Shown: positions 10,227 through 20,903 of the stretch, one piece after another | Layout of the letters: every line of letters starts with the position of its first letter | Numbering within the stretch: the first letter of the stretch is position 1 | From: Calycina herbarum | Lineage: Eukaryota > Ascomycota > Leotiomycetes > Helotiales > Pezizellaceae | Length of the DNA: 64,000 bases | Reading direction: 5' to 3' | Assembly: GCA_001414485.1 (NCBI GenBank) | Contig: LLEY01000003.1 | Coordinates: forward strand, 496,001 to 560,000 | Notes under the pieces: generated by a model | What the model saw: only the letters and a program-made list of their open reading frames with translations | Told to the model about the DNA's origin: nothing | The model's database searches: none | Translations under genes and position numbers: made by a program

Positions 10227-12170
10227 GAAAACTGAAATGGGATAACTCCTGCTTTGAGGTTAGAATAAAGTACTCCAGGTAAGTGACACTGGAATACAGT
10301 GCAAAAGAGATGAGATGTCAGTGGTGGAGTGGCTAGAGTGGATACTTTTCGCGAACTCATGTCCTGTCTTCGATAGCCAAGCTTTTTGTTTGCTCCTTCT
10401 CGTTCCCTGTTGATGATTTTTTTGGTGTTTCGGTTAATCAAAAAGAAACAACATTGGTGGATCATTCTGCGGTCGCCTATTGAGGAACAATTGCCAAATG
10501 GAGCTTCTCCTCGCATGGTCCCGAAGACTCCGGGGATGGTTGTAGTGGAGAATTCTCGCGATGGGGTACGGAGTGCAGTCCAGAAATAATGTGCCGATTC
10601 AACCCTACTTCGCCTAGCGACCACAAAAACCCGGGTAGAATTTGGAGGAGGCTGATGATGTGATGCTAAGGTGGGATGATCACAGAAGCTACATATGTGC
10701 ACCCGCAGCCGGGGAAACCAGGCTGGTGATTCGTAGAATTGCACTTTGCAACCCGGGTCTGACGATGAAGGGATCTTCGTGTGGGGTAACAGGGTTTCGA
10801 CGGAGATGCCAGTCCGCTTCTGGGAATCATTGAATACAATAATTCGAAGGGACATTTATTCCGTATGCCGGTAGTGGAGAGCAAGTTCTTGAAGGACGTC
10901 ATGAAATTGCAGAAGAACACCGCGATCGTGACCAACAAGGTTCATCTCAGCCGTCAGCTGACGCCGAAAAGCTCATCCGCAGTTTACTTCCTTTCTTTTT
11001 TTTCGAAACATTACATGGTCAGAAAGGGCGAAAAGCGGTACCCAAAAGCACCTGATGCGGTGTCACTGGGTGTTTAGACGAAACATCGCCAAGAAAGGCC
11101 AAGAGATCACAAAATAGCCTCAACAATTTCCTTACGTTTTGAACCCTTTTGCAGTATTCCCGGCTACCGTGATTTATGATTCGAGGGAAAACTGCTATTG
11201 CATTATGTTCAATCTTATGAGAGATAATATGTCGAATTGCGGAATTCAGAGAAGAAAGTGTGTTTTATTGCGTAAGAGATTGTTAATTGGTGGTAAATCG
11301 TTCCTAGATAGTCTTCTTGCAAATACTTAGAACGAGTATGAAATTCAACGAGCTGATGATGAATAGTTCCTTGTAAATTTCAAGTCTACAATCCCTCTTC
11401 TTAGTAAGCGAGTTAGGGGCTCGCTTAGATTCGTTTTCCAGCTAAATTCGTCTTTTAGCAATGTCATTACTAGGAAAACACCAGACATAGCACCTTGAAT
11501 CAATGTACGAACGTATCGGCTTTCTTCGAGATCTCATACTTTTGAAGCGTGGCCTTGGAAACAGGATCCCACCTGCTAAGTAGAAGTGCTATTTCGATAC
11601 GGTGCCATTCACGAACCCGCAGCATTTCTTGAATGCTGTGGCAGAGAGTTAAAGCTCCTTAGTAGGGAATAAGTACATCAGTTTAATTCCTCACTTTCAT
11701 TTGTTAAATCCGTATGATTACCCTTTCAGAATTCGACAAAAGGTTGAGTCAGTCAACTAAAGTATGAAATTTGTGGGAAAGAATGATTCAGTGCTAGAAC
11801 GGAGTTACAGGACAACTACAAGCGCCTAACCCGCCGACTTCAGAGATGGATTGACCGAAATTTGTTTAAATTTCAAAGTGGAGAAGTATCTCACGGATTC
11901 TCACCTGTATTTTTCAATACACTTATCAATTTTCCAAACGTGGAGATTTGTCACTTGCAATTTACGCCTGGCTTCAAAAGTATTCCCTTCATGAGAATAT
12001 AGTGATCTTCCCTTCATCCGGGGCGAAACCTTTGGCGTCAATTCGCTCTTATGAATGAGCAACAAAAAACGGAAAGAAAGTCACGGTCAGGTGATATTTT
12101 TACCTGTATTTCAAAAATTATGTTGCTACTCAGTCAATTAGATGATTGAGTCCGAAAATATTCCCAAACA

Positions 12171-12187
12171 CCCCCCCCCCCCCCCCC
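12171..12187. repeat. C17 homopolymer
   Basis: Seventeen consecutive cytosines on the plus strand inside the gene-poor interval. The exact length is likely polymorphic or uncertain in the assembly. Confidence 0.8.
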
Positions 12188-13878
12188 ACGGATTATCCAC
12201 TAGATGCTACGTTTGTGGACACCACTATCACTCTTGTAGCACGTGATTTTGTATATATCACTTGCTTCCCGGGCTGTACCCGCTGCCTCTTTCAATGTTT
12301 GCATATCCTAGCAAAAAATTACGCTATTCTTTCAGTTTAAGGTTGAGTTCCCCGCCATTGAAAGTTTGCGTCATGTGCGTCGATCCGCAGATCCCAATTT
12401 TGCGGGGAATTATTGGGGCGGAAGTATAACCTCACAGGAGTAACTTTCCGGGGTTGAACTATGTCAACGGAAGTCAACTCACTTCTTCCACCAACAACCT
12501 TCGACCTCGAAAGGTTGAGGTGGACATGAAGTTCAAGACACCATTTTTCAAAAACTTTGTGTCATCTGTGCTGGCGTTCTCTTCGCTTGCTTCATTTTCA
12601 TACGTCTTCGCAATTTCTTCACTTCTTCCACTTCTTCCACGTTTTCAATATTCTTCTGCAACACGGATCTTTTAAAGTGCGAAGGAAGTATGATATCGCG
12701 CCAGTGGTAGACTTCTCACCGCGCGTCATAATGAATGCATTGAGGTGCTTAAGGTTACGTCGTGGTGACTGTCTTTGCATCCCAAGAAGCCTCAAAGTTT
12801 CTTTCGTTAGTCAATGTTCAGACCCCTGAGGTGGTCTTCAAAACATTCCTGGTGCTCTGTTCCTGCCAACCTCGCTTCAATATGAAACGAAACGCTCATC
12901 TGTTGCCAAGAAACTTTACTTCGCGTTTATTCGGATTCCTATCAAGAAAGTCGCAATCTGGGCCGAGTCAAGTTTATGGAAGGTTTGACGTCAACTAGGC
13001 CATTTTACTGGGGGTGACATTTCTTCGATTGGTCTCAACGAGGTCTAAACCGTATTTTTGACTACTTTGGGTTTTCTCCGGATGGTAGTTTGACCTCATG
13101 TTCGGGTTTCTAGCATACTCGACTTACCTAACACGTAGAACCAGTGTACTGATAGTAAGAAAAGAGCCTTGGGGATCATTTGTTGAAATGAGAAGCCGTT
13201 TCTCAGCTACATTTTAGCATCACACCAGTTGGAGAATTTTAGTTGGGCTCACTGGAGGCTACAACTGACGTACATGTTGTAATCAAGCATCATCAAGGGA
13301 AATATCCGTTCGGATCCAAGTCTGCAATGAGGATCCAGATTCCCCAGCAAGAACCATCAGCGTGCTTCAGTCTAGATTTCCACAATGATAATAAAGTTGA
13401 TTGGCATCCAGGACATGGGATTTCGGCATTAATGCGAGTCGCATCAGAAGCTTCTTAAGCCACTGTACCCAATCAGAAGGACCCAAACCAAAGCTTGAAT
13501 CGGATGGGTGCTGTAGTCGGGATGTTTGACTTCGATCAGCCTCACTTCAGAGAAGAAACAAGACGTCGGGCTTTTGCGAGGTACCTATTCTCCAGTTCGT
13601 GTAGGGACAGCAGGGTGGTCTTTTCGTGTTTTTAGCCCGAGTTGAGGGGTAGCTCATAGACATTCTCGTTTGGACTTGCAGAAAAACTCCGTCTCAACAA
13701 GAGGCCAGACGCTCAGCCCTTTGATTTTGTAGTTTAGTTTGGGTTAATCGAGACTAGAACTTCCATATTTGGGGTCAGCGTGTTCGAGGAGTTGTGAGAA
13801 AGATCGTTTCTCAAGTGAAAGTAAGACTTGCACACATACTGTAGCAATCTCACTGCCACTCCCCGTCGGAGCACACGT

Positions 13879-13885
13879 ATATATA
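13879..13885 (+). promoter_or_regulatory. TATA-like element upstream of the Asn-rich secreted protein gene
   Basis: ACGTATATATAACATGC contains TATATAA about 235 nt before the ATG at 14120. It is followed by a long CT-rich leader ending in CAACC(AATCCGAAA)ATG. Confidence 0.4.
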
Positions 13886-14119
13886 ACATGCTTCAACCCT
13901 CCCAAAAGAAGCCACAGTACATCACTCTTCTACTTCTACTTCTTGGCTTTTCAAATCTTATCAATATTTAACTCTTATATTCTGTTTATCAACAACTCTT
14001 TTCACTTCATCTAAAATAAATCTCGTCGCCTCATTCAACTTATTACAATCTACCTTCACCACCCTTCACTTCCTATACTATCCCATTCTTGCTCCAACTC
14101 AAACCCAACCAATCCGAAA

Positions 14120-14518
14120 ATGCAATTCATCAACACCACCTCTCTCATCCTCCTTTTCCTCAGCGTCACTACCGTCACTTCCGCGCCTGTAGAGCCCGAA
14201 GCCAATCTAAATATAATCGCGGCCATAGTAAGATCCTCCATTCTAAACCCTTGCAGAAATACTAACATCTCCAACCAGTCTTCTCTCACATCTCGAGAAG
14301 CTCCAGTTCTCTTACAAGCCAACGAAGAGCTTATCCAAAGGGATGACAACAACAACAACAATAATTACAACGATAAAAACAATAACAATAATAACAACAA
14401 CGGAGTAGATTGCAATAATAATGGAAATAATGGCAACAACAAAAACTGCAGCAACAACAACCAGAATTCTTGCTCCAGGTCTGATGATAGAAGGAATACC
14501 AACTGTTGCTGCCGATGA
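14120..14518 (+). CDS. Small secreted Asn-rich, Cys-rich-tail protein
   Basis: Exons 14120-14227 and 14279-14518 are separated by a 51-nt intron (GTAAGA donor, CTAAC branch, CAG acceptor). The intron is a multiple of three, so retaining it would also keep the frame (132 against 115 residues). The product starts with a signal peptide (MQFINTTSLILLFLSVTTVTSA). A Ser/Arg/Glu region ending in LIQRDD follows, then about 40 residues that are mostly Asn, then a tail with several cysteines ending CCCR. No catalytic domain is seen. The N-terminus resembles that of the Pro/Asn-rich protein at 20904-21794 (MQ-x-TxSLILLF-S and an Ala-Pro just after the cleavage site), so the two may be distant relatives. 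The location is extracellular or cell-wall, by inference. The function is unknown. Confidence 0.65.
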   Translation: MQFINTTSLILLFLSVTTVTSAPVEPEANLNIIAAIVRSSILNPCRNTNISNQSSLTSREAPVLLQANEELIQRDDNNNNNNYNDKNNNNNNNNGVDCNNNGNNGNNKNCSNNNQNSCSRSDDRRNTNCCCR

Positions 14519-14732
14519 ATAGAAATGGAGTTTTTGTGGGGTTCAAGAATTGCGATATTTGGAAGCAACTATATTATGCACATGTATTTTATGTATTTAC
14601 CACACAATTCCCAATTCACTGCTCCAATCCCAAACTCCGTGAAGCAACAACTCCTCTACCAACCGTTCAATCAAGAGAGAAAATTGAACCAAAAAGGAGA
14701 AAAGCCATCCATCCCTCGCGAAACTTCCTTCT

Positions 14733-15542
14733 CTACTTCGACTTCTTCTCTTCATCTACCACATCCTCCTCCTCAACCCACCCACTCGGCTTCCACATAA
14801 AGATACCCCCTTTACTCCCATCCCCCCTCATCCCCTTCAGCGGCCTAAACCTACTCACCAATTTAAACCCAACACGCCTATACATAATCTCCCCCTCAGC
14901 ACTAGCTTCAATCCCAATCGGCACGTTTTCCTCCTCCGCCCTGCTAATGACCTCCCCCATAAGTCTCTTCCCAATCCCCCTCCCCTGAAACTCCGGCAGC
15001 ACAACCACACTCTGCGCATGCCATCGATTCCTCCTTTTAGAATACCTCTCAAAATGCTCTCCGGTCTCCTCACCACTCACACTCAAAAACTCCACAACAT
15101 GCTCATAATCATCACAAGTATTACGATCCACCCAATAAAGAATCGGCAAAATCAGATTCCACAACCATAACGCAGGCGCCATCCAGAACTTCTTCCTCCT
15201 CTCAATTTGTCTCTTCGCACCCTCGTCGTCCCCAAGTCTCACAAATTGAGCATACCCAATTACAACATCGGGATTGGATTCTTCATAAGCAGCAAAGGTT
15301 TGATTTCGAGGACTTAATAGACGCTGCAGAGCACGTTCTTGGAATCCGCGTTTATACGCATTGTAATGTTCCCTGGACCGGGGAGAGAGGTAGGTGGTTA
15401 GATCTGTGTCTTGGTATGTGTAGGCTGCGATCCTTCCTATGACGAGGAAATCGGAGATTCGACCCGGCCGGATAAGGACTTTAGGTTGGGTGGTGGACTT
15501 TGTGGTAGAAGTTGAGGATTGTCCGGCTGATGTGAGAGACAT
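14733..15542 (-). CDS. GNAT-family N-acetyltransferase
   Basis: A single-exon frame of 269 residues. The C-terminal half has the acetyl-CoA pyrophosphate loop QGRGIGKRLM (residues 186-195), preceded by the strand SVVVLPEF, and a late YRRVGFKLVSRF segment. Together these are motif A and motif B of the GNAT fold. The N-terminal part has the usual beta1 'VLIRPGRISDF' and an ATYT-like region (AAYTYQDTDLTTYLSP) typical of fungal GNATs of unknown substrate. A hydrophobic stretch, WMAPALWLWNLILPILYWV (about 120-138), is probably part of the fold rather than a membrane anchor. The acceptor substrate cannot be told from the sequence. The gene converges with the Asn-rich protein gene, with about 210 nt between their stop codons. 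Confidence 0.88.
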   Translation of the reverse strand: MSLTSAGQSSTSTTKSTTQPKVLIRPGRISDFLVIGRIAAYTYQDTDLTTYLSPRSREHYNAYKRGFQERALQRLLSPRNQTFAAYEESNPDVVIGYAQFVRLGDDEGAKRQIERRKKFWMAPALWLWNLILPILYWVDRNTCDDYEHVVEFLSVSGEETGEHFERYSKRRNRWHAQSVVVLPEFQGRGIGKRLMGEVISRAEEENVPIGIEASAEGEIMYRRVGFKLVSRFRPLKGMRGDGSKGGIFMWKPSGWVEEEDVVDEEKKSK

Positions 15543-16453
15543 TTTTTCCTGATAATTTTGAACTTTGGAGTTTGAAGTTTGTCGTTCTTGTTGAATTCCT
15601 GAGGTGAAGATATATAAATCCTGAAATCAGATGATACCTAGTAGTGGCAAAGACAATTTGGTGAGAATTGACTTGTCAATGAATTTATCTTGTACATCAA
15701 AGGTATTGGCCTTTACGGAGTAGCAACAGGCAATTTCAACACCGAGTTTTATATTGAGTTGTTGCCGATGACTCATGCCAAAATTTTGTACGAGTTTCGT
15801 AAGAAAATAAAATTGCCAAGACATGGCGTTCGGCTTCGGGGTAAACAGCCCAAAAATAGGCACATCAGTGGGGTTCTGGTTCTTAGCTTAAGCCACCACA
15901 AGCACGATGTTTATTCAGGAAGGAAAATTGTTTCGTTTGATAGGAGAGAGCCCTCAGTAACCAATCGCCATCTGTTTAACTCTCATCCAAAAGAAAATGC
16001 GCATAAGATAGGGAACCAATCGCTGTTGCTACCAAGATGTCTCTCGTAGTACATTACGGTATGTAGGTTTCAATGGGAAAACTTCGATAAAGGTCTTGAT
16101 GATGAATATAAATTGACGGGGAACGGTAAAATGAAATTCAATAGTGCTAGGAGGTTAAAACAAAAAAATCCATGTCCCCGAGACTGATGAGGAGAGGAAA
16201 CTGGTGAGGCTTCCAAAATATCACTCAATCTGCGAAGGTAATTTCAGATACTTTCAGCTCGATTGGCTCCATAGAAAGACACTGGAAGTTGCAAATAAGA
16301 TATAAGCATTTTTGCCATCCAATCGTACTGAGTAGAGGAGAAGCAATATATATATGTTTGTATATGTGAAAAACAATCCTATCGTGCAAGAAAAGGTGGC
16401 TATCAGCACAAGTGAATGCCGAGGACTTCAAATATTTGACTCTTCCTGAGAAT
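15543..16453. other. Intergenic
   Basis: Promoter of the GNAT gene (TATATAAAT near 15610-15618) and 3' flank of the 2EXR gene. No coding region is supported. Confidence 0.4.
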
Positions 16454-17716
16454 TTACTGGTCCCAGTACCCGGGGACAGCTTCGTCAACAGCATTAGAAT
16501 CTGACACATGTTTCTTCACTCTTCCCCGATACCTTGGCCAATTGCCATCACCGTAGAGATAAATCTCTGTGACTTCATGTCCATAGTCACCTGGATAGTG
16601 AACGAGGGGCGTCGAATCATCAATGTCTCTTAGGCCGTACTTTATGGCTGTGATACTGAAGGAAGGGCGCATCCAGTCTGGAGACTCCTCTTTTCCGCGC
16701 CGAAAGTGCTTATCTATCGAGATTGCCAAAGAGAGATCGCTCGGATTATTGTAATTGGCATCTTTGCATGCACTTTGTAAATGAATTGTGGTTCCATAGG
16801 TATAGCGAACTTCTCCACTCATTTCCTCAGCCTCAACATTATCAAGTCTGGCCTCGTCTTGTGCTCTGGATGTCGATGCGCCGTTCTCAAGGTCAAAGTC
16901 CGCCTCTAATCCTTCGCTTTCTTCGCTATAATCATCCTCCTCGTACTGTAATTCACCGTGCTCTTCAATATGATGGAAATCATACATTTGCTCCTGGTAC
17001 TGTGGCAAGAAATGTGGCACATAACCCGCATGCATATCACCCAGATCATGAATATCATGAGGTATCCACTCCTCTTCCACGAACCCTCCCTCGCCATCTT
17101 CTTCTTCATCAACCGTGGTATCATCGTCGCGGGAGGAGTGAGATTCGTCTGCTGCCAGCACGACTGAAAAGTGCCTCAATTGCTTAAATTCCGCCAGCAC
17201 TTCAGCCACCGAATCGCAAAGCTTCCAGCGTTTGAACTCCCGCTGCATTCCAATAATTGCCCCAAGAAGATCTTCCTGCAAAGCAAGATTTCTTAATCCC
17301 TTAATACATTCCATATCCATCAGCATCCGACGTTGTTTTCGAAGGGAGAATTTATAGCCCCTGATGAAGAGAGTGTCTCTCCGCAAGTCGATATGGGTGC
17401 CAAAGGCTTTCGTGTAGGCTCGCAGGGTTTCACTTCGTGCCTCGCGGGATACATGTAAAGTAGACGGCATCCCGACACATGTGCTTTCCACGGGAAAGGC
17501 TTCCCATCTTTCCTTATCGATGAGGTAGTGTACTTGGATGACGCGGGCGTGGCGGGGCGCAAACGACCAGATCAGACATCGCAGCTCCTGAGGGAGTTTC
17601 GGGAAGAATTGGAAGCTGGTAAGAGGCTCAGGGTCCTCTTCTGGGGTTGGAGAAGAATGCGCCACGTTAGAAAAAGGCAGGGCGAGCCAATTGCGCAAAG
17701 TTGTGAGGAGATACAT
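16454..17716 (-). CDS. 2EXR-domain protein
   Basis: A single-exon frame of 420 residues. Residues about 33-150 contain FQFFPKLPQELRCLIWSFA, VIQVHYL, and STLHVSREARSETLRAY with RDTLFIRGYKF. This is the order F-x-x-F-P-x-L-P-x-E-L-R-x-x-I-W, C/HxSREAR, D-x-x-x-F that defines the 2EXR domain of fungal proteins. The middle is strongly acidic, with runs of Glu and Asp (about residues 200-300), and probably disordered. The C-terminal part reads as folded (ITAIKYGLRD, ATEIYLYG-like). 2EXR proteins are numerous in filamentous ascomycetes and mostly uncharacterised, so no biochemical role is claimed. Confidence 0.85.
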   Translation of the reverse strand: MYLLTTLRNWLALPFSNVAHSSPTPEEDPEPLTSFQFFPKLPQELRCLIWSFAPRHARVIQVHYLIDKERWEAFPVESTCVGMPSTLHVSREARSETLRAYTKAFGTHIDLRRDTLFIRGYKFSLRKQRRMLMDMECIKGLRNLALQEDLLGAIIGMQREFKRWKLCDSVAEVLAEFKQLRHFSVVLAADESHSSRDDDTTVDEEEDGEGGFVEEEWIPHDIHDLGDMHAGYVPHFLPQYQEQMYDFHHIEEHGELQYEEDDYSEESEGLEADFDLENGASTSRAQDEARLDNVEAEEMSGEVRYTYGTTIHLQSACKDANYNNPSDLSLAISIDKHFRRGKEESPDWMRPSFSITAIKYGLRDIDDSTPLVHYPGDYGHEVTEIYLYGDGNWPRYRGRVKKHVSDSNAVDEAVPGYWDQ

Positions 17717-19019
17717 TCCTAGGGATGATATTGTACCCAGGTAGCCAGACGGGTTTAATGAGGGGAACCATTATTTGGGCCGTAGGTCGTATAGAGTCCC
17801 TAATTGGTCCAAGCATGCTTGGGAGTGGGTCAGCTACGGCAATTATCGCTTAAATATTTATACCAAGTATGCAGCCGCAACTTTGTAGAGGGCAACTTCT
17901 CAACGCAACACTCTTTTGTTTTTATAAATTAGTGTAATACAATTGTAAGTACTATAGCTTGCAATGCTATACTGGTTTTAAATTTTAAAAAGTGTTGTGG
18001 TTGACAAAAGTTACAATTAAATTAGTCGTGCGCTGACTTGGAAATAAATGCAAGTCGACTTTTGGTGTGTACGACTTATTGACCGAAGTGTTGTGTTGGC
18101 GAACGTACTAACTGGCGTAGGTTAGTGGTGGGTGGTCGGCCCAAATAATCGATCCCCATTAAAAGCGGCGTCAACAACTACCTGCGAACTCACAATCGCT
18201 CCTTCTCTACCTACCTCCGTACACACCTCGACTCCGGTCGACCCACTTGAACACAACGAACCTGGAAGGGAAGGCACGACCCCGGCCCCAGTTTTCTTAA
18301 GTATAAACCCATTCATATATACGATTTCTCGTCGTCGAAACCGAATTGCGGGGAGTGGACGTCTACAGATCAAATAAAATAACCACCAAGGCCCGATGCA
18401 CATTCCCAAGCCAAATTGTCATTTCAGTTTACACCTTATCAATTGTTCTCTTTCTGCTTCTTGTTTCCTTTTTCACAGCATGGCGCAATCTTTTTAACCG
18501 ATGGCATTCTGCTCCTCTTGTAGCAATGTGGAGGCGGATTTAGTAGAGCCCCAAGTATTCCTCGACTCACTCTATTGCTTCAAAGATTTTAAGAATATAT
18601 AAACTATTGTTTGAAAAGGCTAGTAGAATTCGGATCTTAATTCTCCCATTCTCCTAGATTTTCCCCGATAATAGCCTCGACTGTTCTGGCCGTCTCGCAC
18701 TTTTCAAGCACCAACACTGTACAAGACTCGCGTCCCCATCGCCATATGTGGAGCACCTCAACATCAAAATAAAGACCGGAGTATATATCCGACATGCAAG
18801 GCATGATGCAAATCCTGTTGACGAGCAGTCAAAAAGTGGCACCTCTTAGTCAAGTGGGTGCCAACACAATGCGGGGTAACTCGTCTCATACCATCATACA
18901 AAGTGACCATGAGAATTGTTCTGAGTAACCTATGCTTTCTCGAGTCCTATATGATCTACTTCTTTACATTATTCTACACCAGTACATTGGAAATTCGAGA
19001 AATTGAGAAGGGTTCCAAA
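17717..19019. other. Intergenic
   Basis: AT-rich spacer and promoter region for the downstream cyclase gene. Frames at 18132-18377 and 18346-18543 look non-coding. In frame with the cyclase there is an upstream extension from an ATG at 18909 (hydrophobic, about 37 residues), which I do not accept as the start. Confidence 0.4.
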
Positions 19020-20182
19020 ATGCGTGCACAAGACCTCCCAGAGTTCAAAGACATACCCAAGGTGGAGGGCATGCCACATGGTACAGCATGGGGACTATGG
19101 GATAAAAATGGAGAAAGAGATAGTAATGGTTCCTTGAACCTTCTCACACCAGAGAATACGATCGAAGCTCAGAAGGAGATCCGTACAGGTCAAGGGGTGG
19201 CCTTGAAGTAAGCTCCCATGCCAACCTATCACTCTACTCCTAAGACACTCTTACTAAATTATTAACACAACTCTGTAGTTGGGATCTCGAATGCATTCAT
19301 GCTCCAGGTTTCCATCGCGAATCCCCAAAACACGAACTCAAAGACCTCAAGCATCTAGGGTTCACAGCTTTCGATGATATAATTCATATCAACACACAAT
19401 CAGGATCCCAAGTTTGTTTCCCAAGCTTCAATCACATTAGAAACAGATACTAAAATATCCACAGTGGGATGGCTTTCGCCACTGGGGCCACCAAACGACC
19501 GGTCTCTACTACAACAACCTCGCTCACTCCGAGATCCCCGACCCCCTCAACTCAGAAAAAAACGGAATCCACCATTGGTCCCGTCGCGGAGGCATCGTCG
19601 GACGCGGAATCCTAATTGACTACGCTTCTTACGCCGAAAAATACGGCATCAAATACTCACCCGTCTCAAGACACGAGATCACCATCCAAGACTTGGAAAC
19701 GATTGCAAAAGAGCAAGGGGTAGAGTTTAAACCCGCGGATATCTTGATCATCAGAAGTGGATGGGTGAAATGGTATAATGAAGCTAGTACAGAGGCGAGA
19801 CTCAAGGGGGCAAGAGATGGACATGATCATGTGGGGTTGATTCCGAATGAAGAGAGTGTGGAGTGGTTGTGGAATAAGCATTTTGCTGCTGTGGCGGGGG
19901 ATACTGTTGCTTTTGAGGCGTTCCCGCCCAAGGGGCCTATCAGTGAGTTTTTTCTTTCTGCTCGAAAGTAAATGAGTATTGCTACATATCTAACTCTTGA
20001 TGGCAGTACTTCACGATTACCTCCTCGCTATGTTCGGGACCCCAATTGGGGAGCTCTGGGATCTAGAGGAATTAGCCGAGGTGTGCAAAAAGGAGAAGAA
20101 GTACTCATTTTTCTTCACCAGCGCACCACTTAATATCCACGGTGGAGTTGCAAGTCCCCCGAATGCATTAGCCATCTTCTAA
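19020..20182 (+). CDS. Cyclase-family (kynurenine formamidase-like) hydrolase
   Basis: Four exons, 19020-19207, 19279-19411, 19465-19942 and 20007-20182, give 324 residues with consistent phases. The product shows the fungal 'putative cyclase' pattern: MPHGTAWGLWD near the start, GSLNLLTPE, the metal-site region WDGFRHWGHQTTG, GGIVGRGILIDY, PADILIIRSGW, DTVAFEAFP, and HDYLLAMFGTPIGELWDLEE. It ends NIHGGVASPPNALAIF, a signature C-terminus of this group. The family adopts the kynurenine formamidase/cyclase fold and uses a divalent metal to hydrolyse or cyclise amide and ester substrates. The substrate here is unknown. The ATG at 19020 is chosen over 18909 because it directly precedes the conserved region. 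Confidence 0.9.
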
Positions 20183-20199
20183 AGTGTAGAGTAGAGTGA

Positions 20200-20640
20200 G
20201 AGTAACAGGTCGGCTGAGTGAATAAGAGTAACACTTGTTACTCTAATCTAAGTTACTTAGAGTAACATACTATAAACAAAGTCTTCTTAGCTAAATAAAT
20301 ACTTAAAGATATCTATCTATAAATTAAATATATATATATATATATATAAACATTGTTATTTTTATCTAAAAAGGTTATTAAAAGTTTTATTTAACTACTC
20401 TAATACTTTTCCTATACCTACTTATAATAGATAATAAAAGCAGTAGTAAATAACTATATATATTAGTTCGTACCTACTTTACTCTTATTATTCTAGCTTT
20501 TTAGAGTAATTAAAAGTAATTATCCTAAATACCTAGAATAATCTAGATTATTAACCTAGGTGTTTAGAATAATCAAGTTTACTTATCCTAACTTATTTAG
20601 TAATTAGAGTTAAAACATCGAGCTATTTACTACGAGCCCG
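20200..20640. repeat. AT-rich block with TA microsatellite and short palindromes
   Basis: A sharply AT-rich segment between two ordinary genes. It contains a (TA)n run at about 20328-20349, repeated AGAGTAAC motifs, and a palindrome AGAGTAACA-CT-TGTTACTCT at 20225-20244. Many TA, TAAT and CTTA words and few C/G-rich words fit a repeat degraded by C-to-T mutation, such as RIP. No coding remnant can be read. Confidence 0.5.
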
Positions 20641-20903
20641 TTCGCCGACACTTTTCTCACGCTGAAGCTCTCTCACTCAAGTTTTACAACTCAGATTCAA
20701 CAAATGAAAATATCATAATCGCAAAGAAATCAGGTTCAAACTTCAATTTCCAGTTCATTTTCATAATATCTATTTATATACAAAGTATAGACAACAATAA
20801 AGAAATGATCACGGGTAGAGCTCCCAGAACTCGTCAGCCCCTTGCGCTCGTCATATTTCACTTCCCTCTTCTCATCTCGTATTCTAAACTCTTCTTACTC
20901 TGT

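Larger units (their letters stand above)
10046..14119. other. Large gene-poor interval
   Basis: Four kilobases carry no gene I can support. 10046-10860 is the pectate lyase promoter region; a long minus-strand open frame through it is read-through of the first exon. 10860-13870 is featureless, with scattered short frames. A C17 homopolymer lies at 12171-12187. A possible signal-peptide-like frame at 12526-12675 was rejected. A TATATAA near 13879-13885 probably serves the gene at 14120. Confidence 0.45.

Noticed and set aside
9776..10855. Minus-strand frame of 359 residues upstream of the pectate lyase
   Set aside because: Only its end coincides with the lyase signal-peptide exon. The rest is promoter DNA read in frame, and the TATA element lies inside it.
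12526..12675. MKFKTPFFKNFVSSVLAFSS-type frame resembling a signal peptide
   Set aside because: It is only 49 residues, with no mature domain, no partner exon and no clear promoter. Chance hydrophobicity in a CT-rich stretch explains it.
18909..19019. Upstream in-frame start of the cyclase giving a hydrophobic N-terminal extension
   Set aside because: Conserved sequence begins right after the ATG at 19020. The extension has a TATA-poor, leader-like composition and no cleavage-site pattern.
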